The position numbers and the translations under genes were made by a program. DNA of 64,000 nucleotides from positions 36,210 to 100,209 of the forward strand of contig JAAFJC010000005.1 in assembly GCA_013297925.1 (NCBI GenBank), given 5' to 3'. The stretch's first letter is position 1. Each line of letters begins with the position of its first letter. The stretch comes from Comamonadaceae bacterium. GTDB lineage: Bacteria > Pseudomonadota > Gammaproteobacteria > Burkholderiales > Burkholderiaceae_C. Below are positions 20,015-29,131 of this stretch, piece after piece. The notes under the pieces are model-generated. The model had not been told where the DNA came from and made no database searches. It saw only the letters and a program-made list of their open reading frames with translations.

Positions 20015-20956
20015 ATGACGCAAGAGATTCCGCTCTCCCATCCTTTAGATTTTTCAGGCCGCGTGGCTATCGTTACCGGTGCGGGTGGGGGCTTGGGGCG
20101 CTTGCATGCGCTGGCGCTGGCCTCGCGGGGCGCGAAGGTGCTGGTCAATGATTTAGGCGGCATGCTGGATGGCACGGGCGGCTCGCCCTCTTCGGCGTCA
20201 AGTAACTCGGCTCAGAAGGTGGTGGATGAAATCGTGGCGGCAGGCGGGCACGCTTTGGCCAATGGCGCATCGGTCACGGATTTTTCTGCCGTGCAAGCGA
20301 TGGTGGCGCAAGCCGTGAATGCTTGGGGGCGCGTGGATATTTTGGTGAACAACGCGGGCGTGCTACGCGATAAATCGTTTGCGAAGATGGAGATGGAGGA
20401 TTTCCGCTTTGTGGTGGATGTGCATTTGATGGGCGCGGCGCATTGCAGCAAGGCGGTGTGGGCGCAGATGATGGCGCAAAAATATGGCCGCATCGTGATG
20501 ACGACTTCCAGCACCGGGCTCTATGGCAATTTTGGGCAGGCGAACTATGGCGCGGCAAAACTCGCGCAAGTGGGCTTGATGCAAACGCTGGCGATTGAGG
20601 GCGCCAAACACGGCATTCATGTGAACGCGCTTGCGCCCACGGCCACCACGCGGATGACGGAGGCTTTGTTTCCTGAAGATGTGCACGAGGCTTTTAAGCC
20701 TGAGGCAGTGGTGCCAGCCATGCTGGTGCTCGCACATGAGAGCGCACCCACGCGAACGATCCTCTGCGCCGGCGCGGGGGGCTTTGAGGCTGCGCATATC
20801 ACGCTAACGCAAGGCATTCATCTCGGCTTGGGCGATGGCGTGCCTGAGCAATTGGCAGCTGCCCTTGCGCAGACGACTGACCGCGCAGGCAGCACCGTGC
20901 CAGGCAGCGGCGCGGAACAAGGCGCGAATGAAATGCGCTTGGCGCGTGGACAATAA
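20015..20956 (+). CDS. SDR family oxidoreductase (3-hydroxyacyl-CoA dehydrogenase-like)
   Basis: GRVAIVTGAGGGLGRLHALALASRGAKVLVNDLGG; YGAAKLAQVGLMQTLA. Confidence 0.9.
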   Translation: MTQEIPLSHPLDFSGRVAIVTGAGGGLGRLHALALASRGAKVLVNDLGGMLDGTGGSPSSASSNSAQKVVDEIVAAGGHALANGASVTDFSAVQAMVAQAVNAWGRVDILVNNAGVLRDKSFAKMEMEDFRFVVDVHLMGAAHCSKAVWAQMMAQKYGRIVMTTSSTGLYGNFGQANYGAAKLAQVGLMQTLAIEGAKHGIHVNALAPTATTRMTEALFPEDVHEAFKPEAVVPAMLVLAHESAPTRTILCAGAGGFEAAHITLTQGIHLGLGDGVPEQLAAALAQTTDRAGSTVPGSGAEQGANEMRLARGQ

Positions 20957-20976
20957 TCGCTTTCAGGGAACGCCAC

Positions 20977-22359
20977 ATGCAAATCATCGCCTCCGCCTTC
21001 AAAGCTTACGACATTCGCGGCATCGTGCCGAGCGCTCTCCATGAAGACTTCGCGCTTGGCTTAGGCCGCGCCTTTGGCACGATGGCTTTGCGTGAAGGAC
21101 AAAAGCTTGTCGCAGTTGGCAGAGATGGCCGCTTGAGCGGGCCTGCGCTCTCTGCTGCCTTGGTGCGCGGGCTGCAAGAAGCAGGCATGCAGGTGATTGA
21201 CGTTGGTCTCGTTACCACCCCCCTGCTCTACTTTGCTGCCAACACGCTCTGCGAAAGCGGCATCCAAGTTACGGGCAGCCACAACCCGAAGGATTACAAC
21301 GGCTTCAAAATGGTGATGGGCGGCCGCGCGATTTATGGCGACGAAATTCAGGCACTGCGCCAAATGATGGAAAGCGAAACCTGGACGCTGCAAGCCGGCG
21401 GCGCGGTGCGCAATGTGAATGTGGAGGCGCCTTATCGGGATCGCATCGCTTCTGACATTCGCTTGAAGCGCAAAATGAAAATCGTCGTCGATAGCGGCAA
21501 TGGCATTGCTGGCGCAACAGCACCTGAGATCTTCCGAAAAATCGGCTGTGACGTGATTGAGCTGTACAGCGAAGTGGATGGCAATTTCCCCAATCATCAT
21601 CCTGACCCAAGCAAACCCGAAAATCTACAAGACCTGATCCGCACTTTGCAAACCACCGATGCCGAGCTTGGCTTTGCTTTTGATGGCGACGGCGACAGGT
21701 TGGGTGTCGTTACGAAAGACGGCAATGTGATCTATCCAGATCGCCAGATGATGCTGTTCGCGCGTGATGTGCTCTCGCGGGTGCCAGGTGGCACGATCAT
21801 GTTTGACGTGAAATGCTCACAGCGCTTAGCGCCCGCCATCACAGCCGCAGGCGGCGTGGCGGAGATGTACAAAACCGGCCACTCCCTCATCAAAGCCCGC
21901 ATGAAGCAAAACGGATCACCGCTGGGCGGCGAGATGAGCGGCCATATCTTCTTCAAAGAGCGCTGGTTTGGCTTTGACGATGGCACCTATGCGGGCTGCA
22001 GATTGCTGGAGATTTTGAGCGCCTCGCCCGATGCCAACAAAGTGCTCAACGATTTGCCCACAAGTTTTTCCACGCCTGAGCTCAATGTAGCCTGCGCCGA
22101 GGGCGAGCCGCACGCGGTCGTAGCGACCCTTCAATCCGAAGCGAAGTTTGCGGCGCCAGCAAAGGTCAACACCATTGATGGCTTGCGCGTCGATTGGCCA
22201 GATGGCTTTGGCCTGATCCGCGCCTCCAACACCACGCCTGTGCTCGTGCTGCGATTCGAAGGCCACACCGAGGCTGCGCTGCAGCGCATTGAGCAAGAGA
22301 TGATGGCTTTGCTCAAAACCGCCAAGCCGGATGCACAGGTGCAGGCATCAGCACACTGA
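20977..22359 (+). CDS. Phosphomannomutase/phosphoglucomutase
   Basis: FKAYDIRGIVPSAL, QVTGSHNPKDYNGFKMV, FAFDGDGDRLGVV. Confidence 0.95.
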   Translation: MQIIASAFKAYDIRGIVPSALHEDFALGLGRAFGTMALREGQKLVAVGRDGRLSGPALSAALVRGLQEAGMQVIDVGLVTTPLLYFAANTLCESGIQVTGSHNPKDYNGFKMVMGGRAIYGDEIQALRQMMESETWTLQAGGAVRNVNVEAPYRDRIASDIRLKRKMKIVVDSGNGIAGATAPEIFRKIGCDVIELYSEVDGNFPNHHPDPSKPENLQDLIRTLQTTDAELGFAFDGDGDRLGVVTKDGNVIYPDRQMMLFARDVLSRVPGGTIMFDVKCSQRLAPAITAAGGVAEMYKTGHSLIKARMKQNGSPLGGEMSGHIFFKERWFGFDDGTYAGCRLLEILSASPDANKVLNDLPTSFSTPELNVACAEGEPHAVVATLQSEAKFAAPAKVNTIDGLRVDWPDGFGLIRASNTTPVLVLRFEGHTEAALQRIEQEMMALLKTAKPDAQVQASAH

Positions 22360-22372
22360 CGCAGCCATTTCA

Positions 22373-23683
22373 ATGCAGGCCTTCGCGCTCTCTGTCTATC
22401 GCCTGCTCACTTGGGCTTTGCAGCCCTTGGTGCGCCTGCGTTTGAGCCGACGCGCAGCAAAAGAGCCGCTGTATGGACAGTGGATTGGAGAGCGCTTTGG
22501 CAGCTACTCGCAGCCTGCATCGGAAGGATGGATTTGGATTCACGCTGTCTCTTTAGGCGAGACACGCGCCGCTGCGATTTTGCTGCGCGAGCTGCGTGCG
22601 CAAATTCCTGGCATGAAACTGCTGCTCACGCATGGCACAGCCACGGGGCGAGAAGAAGGCGCAAAGCTCTTGCAAGCTGGTGACTTGCAAGTTTGGCAGC
22701 CGTGGGACAGCAGGAAGGCCACGCAAAGCTTTTTCAAGTGCTTCAAACCACGCATCGGCATCGTGATGGAAACCGAGGTATGGCCGAATCTTTGCGCTGC
22801 GGCAAAAGAAGCAGGCGTGCCGATGGTGCTGGCTAACGCAAGATTGAGTGATCGCTCTTTGCGCAAGGCGCAGCGTGTGAGCCTCTTGGCCAAGCCGGCG
22901 TTTGCCAGCTTTGCCGCTGTGCTCGCGCAAACCGATGATGATGCAAAGCGTTTGCAGCTGGTGGGCGCTAGCCAAGTGAGCGTGGTGGGCAATTTAAAGT
23001 TTGATGTGAGGATCGATCCCGCTTTGCAGCAAACAGGCCGAGCTTTCAAGCAGCAGCTGGGCGATACGCGTGTGATCATGCTGGCCATCAGCCGGGAGGG
23101 CGAAGAAGTACAGTTTTTAGAGCAAATACGCTTGATTTCCGGCATAAATACTGCGGAAAGCGCTATTGAATCAATAGCAAATAAGAGCGCATCCAAGATC
23201 CAATGGCTGATCGTGCCACGCCATCCGCAGCGTTTTGATGAAGTGCAACGGCTTTGCGAGCAAGCAGGGCTCGCCGTCTCGCGCAGAAGCCAATGGAACG
23301 ACACGCCCACGCCCGCCGATATTTGGCTAGGAAATAGCTTGGGCGAAATGGCGATGTATTACAGCTTGGCCGATGTGGCGCTCCTTGGCGGCAGTTTTGA
23401 GCCGCTCGGCGGGCAAAACCTGATTGAGGCGATTGCTGCCGGTTGCCCGGTGATCATGGGCCCACACACTTTCAATTTCCTCGAAGCAAGTGAAACGGCC
23501 CAAGCCGCCGGAGCAGCTGTGCGCGTGGCAAGCATGCAAGCCGGCGTGCAAGAAGCCGCTGCGCTGATGGGCCAGCCCGCAAAGCGCCAAGCCTTACAGC
23601 AAGCAGGAGCGCATTGGCTGGCGATGAGCCAAGGCGCAGCGCAGCGGCAAGCGCAGGCCTTGGCGGATGTGCTGGCTGAGTAA
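22373..23683 (+). CDS. waaA: 3-deoxy-D-manno-octulosonic acid (Kdo) transferase with in-frame repeat-derived insertion
   Basis: WIHAVSLGETRAA, LLTHGTATGREEG, WPNLCAAAKEAGVPMVLANARLSDRS, WLIVPRHPQRF. Confidence 0.93.
   Translation: MQAFALSVYRLLTWALQPLVRLRLSRRAAKEPLYGQWIGERFGSYSQPASEGWIWIHAVSLGETRAAAILLRELRAQIPGMKLLLTHGTATGREEGAKLLQAGDLQVWQPWDSRKATQSFFKCFKPRIGIVMETEVWPNLCAAAKEAGVPMVLANARLSDRSLRKAQRVSLLAKPAFASFAAVLAQTDDDAKRLQLVGASQVSVVGNLKFDVRIDPALQQTGRAFKQQLGDTRVIMLAISREGEEVQFLEQIRLISGINTAESAIESIANKSASKIQWLIVPRHPQRFDEVQRLCEQAGLAVSRRSQWNDTPTPADIWLGNSLGEMAMYYSLADVALLGGSFEPLGGQNLIEAIAAGCPVIMGPHTFNFLEASETAQAAGAAVRVASMQAGVQEAAALMGQPAKRQALQQAGAHWLAMSQGAAQRQAQALADVLAE
23111..23178 (-). repeat. 65-bp palindromic repeat copy inside waaA
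   Basis: Minus strand GCTATTGATTCAATAGCGCTTTCCGCAGTATTTATGCCGGAAATCAAGCGTATTTGCTCTAAAAACTG. Confidence 0.88.
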
Positions 23684-23905
23684 GCCCGCCGCGCGGGGCG
23701 CTAAAACCCCGAGCTTTGCAGGGGATTAATGCCGGGTTTCTGACAAGAATCATGCTGATTGAGCCGATGCCAGCCCTGCCCTTTGGCTAACCGCAGCTGG
23801 CAGACTCGAATCCCCACTCTATTCCTGCGCAGTGTTTTCCCCTGTTGCCTAAGGCTCTGCCGCGCTTTACTATGGCAGGTTGACATTATCACTACAAGGA
23901 TCTTC

Positions 23906-25582
23906 ATGGCCTCGACCAAACTTCTCCTCGACTATATCTACGAGCACGAATCCAAGCGTGCGAACGACATCGTCTTCACGCAGCCCATGGGCGGCGGCAA
24001 AGTGGTGGATTTCACTTGGGCGCAGGCAGCGGACCAGGCCCGCCGCATGGCCACGTATCTGAAAGCGCAAGGCTTTGAGCCCGGCGCGCGCATCGCGATT
24101 TTGTCCAAAAACACCGCCCATTTCATGATGGCCGAGATGGCCATTTGGATGGCGGGCTACACCACCGTGGCGATTTTCCCCACCGAGGGCGCAGACACCG
24201 TGAAATACGTGCTGACCCACAGCGAGGCATCGCTGTTGTTTGTGGGCAAGCTTGATGCATTTGACACGCAAATCGGCGGCATTCCTGCAGGCCTGCCCTG
24301 CGTAGCCTTGCCCCTGTCTCCGAAAAACAGCTACCGCACTTGGGATGACATCACCACCCAAACGCAGCCTATCGCCGGCAAGCCTGCGCGCGCTGGCGGC
24401 GATCTGTGCTTCATCATGTACACCTCGGGCTCCACAGGCACACCGAAGGGCGTGATGCACACCTTTGAAGGCGCAACCCGCGCCAGCGAGGGCATCGTCA
24501 CGTTCACCAACTCACAAATGGGCAATGCGCCCTATCGCGCACTGTCGTATCTGCCTCTGGCGCATATTTTTGAGCGCGCGTGGATTGCGTGTTCTGGCTA
24601 TGTCAAGGGGAGTGGCCGCATTTTCTTTGCGGAAGCGCTTGAAACCTTCGTGCAAGATTTGCAGCGCGCTCGCCCCACGGTGTTTATCTCCGTGCCGCGC
24701 CTCTGGCTCAAATTCCAGCAAGGCGTGTCTGCCAAGATGCCGCAGAAAAAGCTCAAAACCTTGCTCAGCATCCCGATCCTCAACAACATCGTGCGCAAAA
24801 AAGTGCTCACGCAGTTGGGCTTGAATGAAGTCGTGCTCGCAGGCTGCGGCTCTGCGCCGCTACCTCCTGCGCTCTTGCAGTGGTATCGCGATCTGGGCCT
24901 GCATTTGTCGGAAGGCTACGGCATGACGGAAGACTTCGCTTACTCGCACTCCACCAACAAAAACCAGCAAGAGCTCGGCTACGTGGGTGTGCCTTATCCC
25001 GGCGTGCAGCGCCGCTTGGATGACGATGGCGAAATCTTGATCAAATCTTTGGGCACGATGAAGGGCTACTACAAGCAGCCCGAGCTGGATGCCGAAGTGT
25101 TCACCGCCGACGGCTTTTTCCGCACCGGCGATTTAGGCGAGGCTCTGCCAGACGGCCAGCTCAAGCTCACAGGCCGCAAGAAAGAGCTGTTCAAGACAGC
25201 CAAGGGCAAATACGTGGCTCCTGCGCCGATTGAAAACATGATCAACGAAAGCCCGATGGTCGAGCTGTGCTTGGTCTCAGGCGTCGGCCAACCTGCCGCT
25301 TACGCAATTGTGGTGCCCGCCGAAGGCCTGCGCCCCCAGCTGAAAGATGCAACGGTGCGCGCTGAGTTTGAAGCCGAAATGAAAGCGGTGCTCGCTCGCG
25401 TCAATGCCAAAGTGGCCGATTACGAGCAGTTGTCAAAAATCGTCGTCGCCAAAGACCCATGGACGATTGATAACGGCCAACTCACACCCACGATGAAAAT
25501 CAAGCGCTCCAAGATCGAAGCCAATGTGGCACCGAACGTGGATAAGTGGTATGAGACCAAGGGCCAGGTGATTTGGGCTTGA
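23906..25582 (+). CDS. Long-chain acyl-CoA synthetase / AMP-dependent ligase
   Basis: CFIMYTSGSTGTPKGVMHTFEG, LSEGYGMTEDFAYSH, FRTGDLGE, GRKKELFKTAKGKYVAP. Confidence 0.93.
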   Translation: MASTKLLLDYIYEHESKRANDIVFTQPMGGGKVVDFTWAQAADQARRMATYLKAQGFEPGARIAILSKNTAHFMMAEMAIWMAGYTTVAIFPTEGADTVKYVLTHSEASLLFVGKLDAFDTQIGGIPAGLPCVALPLSPKNSYRTWDDITTQTQPIAGKPARAGGDLCFIMYTSGSTGTPKGVMHTFEGATRASEGIVTFTNSQMGNAPYRALSYLPLAHIFERAWIACSGYVKGSGRIFFAEALETFVQDLQRARPTVFISVPRLWLKFQQGVSAKMPQKKLKTLLSIPILNNIVRKKVLTQLGLNEVVLAGCGSAPLPPALLQWYRDLGLHLSEGYGMTEDFAYSHSTNKNQQELGYVGVPYPGVQRRLDDDGEILIKSLGTMKGYYKQPELDAEVFTADGFFRTGDLGEALPDGQLKLTGRKKELFKTAKGKYVAPAPIENMINESPMVELCLVSGVGQPAAYAIVVPAEGLRPQLKDATVRAEFEAEMKAVLARVNAKVADYEQLSKIVVAKDPWTIDNGQLTPTMKIKRSKIEANVAPNVDKWYETKGQVIWA

Positions 25583-25599
25583 TACTTTGATCATGGTTT

Positions 25600-25650
25600 G
25601 CTACTGATTCAGTAGCATTCGGCGCAGATTCTGTATTGAGTCTGCGCCGA
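25600..25650 (+). repeat. 65-bp repeat copy turned into terminator-like double hairpin
   Basis: GCTACTGATTCAGTAGC then TCGGCGCAGA ttctgtattgag TCTGCGCCGA. Confidence 0.75.
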
Positions 25651-25668
25651 TCTTCTTTGTAAATCTGG

Positions 25669-26145
25669 TTATTTTTTCTGCCAGAAACTGCTGTGCAGCT
25701 CACCGATCTCTGGCTCGACTTCGCTCACAGGGCCGATCACTTCAATGGCTTTTTGGCCATGACTGAAAACCACTCGGCACGGTAGATTCAATGTCGGGTT
25801 TTCCGGATGGCTCCCTGTGAAAGCCAGTAGGCACGCTTCGGTCATGCCATAAACCACGCGGCCAATATTCGCCCAATAGAAAGTGCCGGCGCACATGGCG
25901 CAGGGCTCGACGGTGGTGACCATCGTGCATTGCCACAGATAATCAGCGCTGTATTTTTCAGCCGCCGCGCGAATGAGCGTGGCTTCTGCATGGTTGACCG
26001 TATTGATATTGCCTTGGCGCATCAAAACGGTTTCGCCATCAGGCGCAATCAACACCGCGCCAAAAGGATGGTGCCCCGAGCTCATCGCCTCCCGAGCAAC
26101 TTCGTTGGCTTCACGCAATGCAGCGACGACTTGGTTTGGATTCAT
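25669..26145 (-). CDS. Nucleoside/guanine deaminase family protein
   Basis: NHAEATLIRAAAEKYSADYLWQCTMVTTVEPCAMCAGTFYWANIGRVVYG (HAE and PCAMC zinc motifs). Confidence 0.85.
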   Translation of the reverse strand: MNPNQVVAALREANEVAREAMSSGHHPFGAVLIAPDGETVLMRQGNINTVNHAEATLIRAAAEKYSADYLWQCTMVTTVEPCAMCAGTFYWANIGRVVYGMTEACLLAFTGSHPENPTLNLPCRVVFSHGQKAIEVIGPVSEVEPEIGELHSSFWQKK

Positions 26146-26175
26146 ATCAGTGATTCTGCGAACCGCACGACACGT

Positions 26176-26943
26176 TTACGTGTTTTGAGAACCACGGTGA
26201 GCCCAAGCCGTGGTGTGCTTCTCGATGTAAGAGAAGAACTCATACATCGCCATGGCCATCACGCTGATCAGCACCAAGCCAGCAAACGCGAGCGGCAGGC
26301 GCTGCTGGCTGCCAGCGGTTTGCATGAGCGAGCCAATACCGGAATCGCCAGCCGTCATCTCAGCGAGCACTGTGCCGACGAACGCCAAAGTGATCGCCAC
26401 TTTGAGCGAGCCGTAGAAATACGGCATGCAGCGAGGCAGGCCGATCTTCGTCAAAATATCCCAGCGCTTCGCACCGAGCACGCGCAGCACATCTTCGAGC
26501 TCGGGCTCCAGTGTGGCTAAACCCGTTGCGATATTCACCGTGATGGGAAAGAAGCAAATCAAAAAGGCTGTGAGCACACCTGGCACCACGCCGATGCCAA
26601 ACCAGACCACCAAGATCGGGACAATCGCCGCTTTAGGCACAGCGTTGAAGCCCACCATCAGCGGATAAAGCGCAGCATAGGCCATGCGTGATGAGCCGAC
26701 GATGAAGCCAAGCAACACGCCCACCACAATCGCAATCGCAAAGCCCACCATCGTGACCCAGAAGGTCTGCCACGCGGCTTTGAGCAAAGGCTCTTTGAAT
26801 TGCACAAACTCTTTGGCAATCTGCAAAGGGCTGGGGAAAATGAATTCAGGGATTTTGAACAGCGTGACGATAAGCTGCCAGAGCAGCAACATCACAATCA
26901 AAACGGCGACAGGTGCAATACGCTCAAAATTTTTATTCATCAT
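26176..26943 (-). CDS. ABC transporter permease (SsuC/TauC-type)
   Basis: Six-TM permease with VPKAAIVPILVVWFGIGVVPGVLTAFLICFFPITVN. Confidence 0.88.
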   Translation of the reverse strand: MMNKNFERIAPVAVLIVMLLLWQLIVTLFKIPEFIFPSPLQIAKEFVQFKEPLLKAAWQTFWVTMVGFAIAIVVGVLLGFIVGSSRMAYAALYPLMVGFNAVPKAAIVPILVVWFGIGVVPGVLTAFLICFFPITVNIATGLATLEPELEDVLRVLGAKRWDILTKIGLPRCMPYFYGSLKVAITLAFVGTVLAEMTAGDSGIGSLMQTAGSQQRLPLAFAGLVLISVMAMAMYEFFSYIEKHTTAWAHRGSQNT

Positions 26944-26954
26944 GTATCTCCCGA

Positions 26955-27785
26955 TCAGTTAGGCGTCACAGCTGTGGTTTTACGGATGGCACCAATGTGC
27001 CCGCGCAGCTCTTGCACAATCGCAGTGAATTCAGGCGTGTAGGTGACATCCAAATCACGCGGGCGCGGCAGATCAATATTGCGCTCCACAATAAAACGAC
27101 CCGGGCTCTTGCTCATGCAGTAAACGCGATCCGCGAGGAAGACACTCTCGCGCAGATCGTGCGTGACCAAGATCACATTGAACTTTTGCGCGGCATGCAA
27201 ATCGCGCAGCGCACACCACAGCTCCTCGCGGGTGAAGGCATCCAGCGCACCAAAAGGCTCATCGAGTAGAAGCATCTTGGGCTCATGAATCAACGCACGA
27301 CAAATCGAGGCACGCTGCTGCATACCGCCTGAGAGCTGCCAAGGATACTGACGCTCATAGCCGCCCAAACCTACGGATTGCAAAAGCTTGGCCGCGCGCT
27401 CTTCATACTCTTTGCGCTTGGCTTTGAAATTGCTGCGATAGGGCTCGACGATCTCCAGCGGCAAGAGCACGTTATCCAGGGTGGTGCGCCAAGGCAAGAG
27501 GCTTGGCGCTTGGAAGGCCATGCCTGAAATCTTCAAAGGACCAGTGACGGGCGTGTTGTCCACATGGATCGTGCCCTTGGTGGGCATGCGCAGACCCGTG
27601 GTGAGTTTCATGAAGGTGGATTTGCCGCAGCCCGATGGCCCGACGATGGCGATGAATTCTCCTTGCGTCATTTGCAAAGAAATATCTTCCACCGCATACT
27701 GCCCTTTGGCAAGCAGCTCATCGTTGTAAGCAAGCCAGACGTTTTGGAAATCAACAAAAGGGCGTGGGGCGGTGGTGGAAGTCAT
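26955..27785 (-). CDS. ABC transporter ATP-binding protein
   Basis: IVGPSGCGKSTFMKL, LSGGMQQRASICRALIHEPKMLLLDEPFGALD. Confidence 0.95.
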   Translation of the reverse strand: MTSTTAPRPFVDFQNVWLAYNDELLAKGQYAVEDISLQMTQGEFIAIVGPSGCGKSTFMKLTTGLRMPTKGTIHVDNTPVTGPLKISGMAFQAPSLLPWRTTLDNVLLPLEIVEPYRSNFKAKRKEYEERAAKLLQSVGLGGYERQYPWQLSGGMQQRASICRALIHEPKMLLLDEPFGALDAFTREELWCALRDLHAAQKFNVILVTHDLRESVFLADRVYCMSKSPGRFIVERNIDLPRPRDLDVTYTPEFTAIVQELRGHIGAIRKTTAVTPN

Positions 27786-27847
27786 TTTATGCCTAATAGG
27801 TATATGGCCGGCTTATTTATTGCGCAGAGTGCTCTTAATTAGATAGC

Positions 27848-27883
27848 AAAAGACCAGAAGATTTTTCAAGGCTTCTGGTCTTT
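27848..27883 (-). terminator. Hairpin terminator/attenuator between substrate-binding protein and ATPase genes
   Basis: AAAGACCAGAAG atttttcaagg CTTCTGGTCTTT. Confidence 0.75.
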
Positions 27884-27900
27884 GGGGGGGGATCGAGGGC

Positions 27901-28947
27901 TTACTTCTTCACGGGAGGGAGCACATTGAGCTCTGCTTTGCTGGGCAGGAAGCTGCCATTCCACACGTCATCCACTTTCACGCGGTTTTTCGTGCTGAAA
28001 GCATCTGACACTTGCGAAGCCATCAGTGCCATGCGGCCTGGAACGATTTGGCCAAAGCCTTCAGCGCGTGCATCGGGGCTGTTGATCACGGAATCAATCG
28101 CCATTTTCAAGCGGCGCTCTTCCAAATCGGTATTGATGATGCCATCGCGATTTTTCACGTACTGGATTGCGACTTCAGGCTTGGCCATCACGTCTTTTGC
28201 ACCTTTGGTGAAAGCTTGCAGGAATGCTTTCACTGCTGCGGGATTTTCCTTGATCAGCTTGGGGCTGGCGATGATGGCATTGCCATAGAGCTTCACGCCG
28301 AAGCTGGAATAAGGCATCACCACGATGTCTTCAGTTTTCACATTGCGTGCTTCCAGATTGAGCAGCGAGGTGAAAGAGAAGCCTGTGATCGCATCGACTT
28401 CGCCGCGCGCAAGCATCGTCTCGCGCAGCGGGGGATCCATCGTCACCCAAGTCACGTTACCTACGCTGTTGGCTTTTTGGAAGATCGGGAAGGCGCGGCG
28501 GCCAGCGTCAAACACGGGTGCGCCGAGTTTCTTGCCGACGAGATCAGCGGGCTTGCTGATGCCATTTTTCTTGAGGGTGAGCACGGCAGCTGGCGTGTTG
28601 TTATAGACCATCATCACAGCCACGGGCTTGTTAGGCGCATCCGGATTGTTGGCGTGGAATTCCATGAGGGCAGCCATATCGGCAAAGCCCATGTCATACG
28701 TGCCAGAGGCCACACGCTGCACGGTAGCGCCAGAGCCTGTGCCAGCGTCCAAGTTCACATCAAGCTTGACGTCTTTGAAATAGCCTTTAGCGATTGGGGA
28801 GAGGAACAAAGCGGAAGGGCCTTCGAAGCGCCAATCGAGCTGAAATTTGATGGGGGTCATGGCTTGCGCGAAAGCGCTGGTGGCCATGAGGCTGGCTGCG
28901 GCAATGCTGGTGGCAGCCAAGGATTTAAGGGCGGAACGCTTGTTCAT
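27901..28947 (-). CDS. ABC transporter substrate-binding protein (NMT1/THI5-like)
   Basis: Signal peptide MNKRSALKSLAATSIAAASLMATSAFAQ; KFQLDWRFEGPSALFLSPIAKGYFKDVKLDVNLDAGTGSGATVQRVASG. Confidence 0.88.
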   Translation of the reverse strand: MNKRSALKSLAATSIAAASLMATSAFAQAMTPIKFQLDWRFEGPSALFLSPIAKGYFKDVKLDVNLDAGTGSGATVQRVASGTYDMGFADMAALMEFHANNPDAPNKPVAVMMVYNNTPAAVLTLKKNGISKPADLVGKKLGAPVFDAGRRAFPIFQKANSVGNVTWVTMDPPLRETMLARGEVDAITGFSFTSLLNLEARNVKTEDIVVMPYSSFGVKLYGNAIIASPKLIKENPAAVKAFLQAFTKGAKDVMAKPEVAIQYVKNRDGIINTDLEERRLKMAIDSVINSPDARAEGFGQIVPGRMALMASQVSDAFSTKNRVKVDDVWNGSFLPSKAELNVLPPVKK

Positions 28948-29065
28948 GAAAACTCCAACGATGAATAAAAGTGACAGCAAGAAAGCCGTGTTTAGAGGGA
29001 CTGCAAGAAGAGTGCCGCACCGTCAACGCGCTAGGCAGAGCTCTCGTGCACAAGTAGCGTGCGAA

Positions 29066-29075
29066 TTGTATACAA
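29066..29075. promoter_or_regulatory. Putative GntR(FCD) operator TTGTATACAA
   Basis: Perfect 10-bp palindrome in intergenic region upstream of substrate-binding protein; near-identical site at 33875. Confidence 0.5.
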
Positions 29076-29131
29076 ACTGTTGCATAAAGCGGTGCGCACA
29101 AACCCGTAAGCTCCGTATTGGGGCGCGTTGT

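Noticed and set aside
28012-28968. 318-aa plus-strand ORF
   Set aside because: Antisense shadow of the ABC substrate-binding protein.
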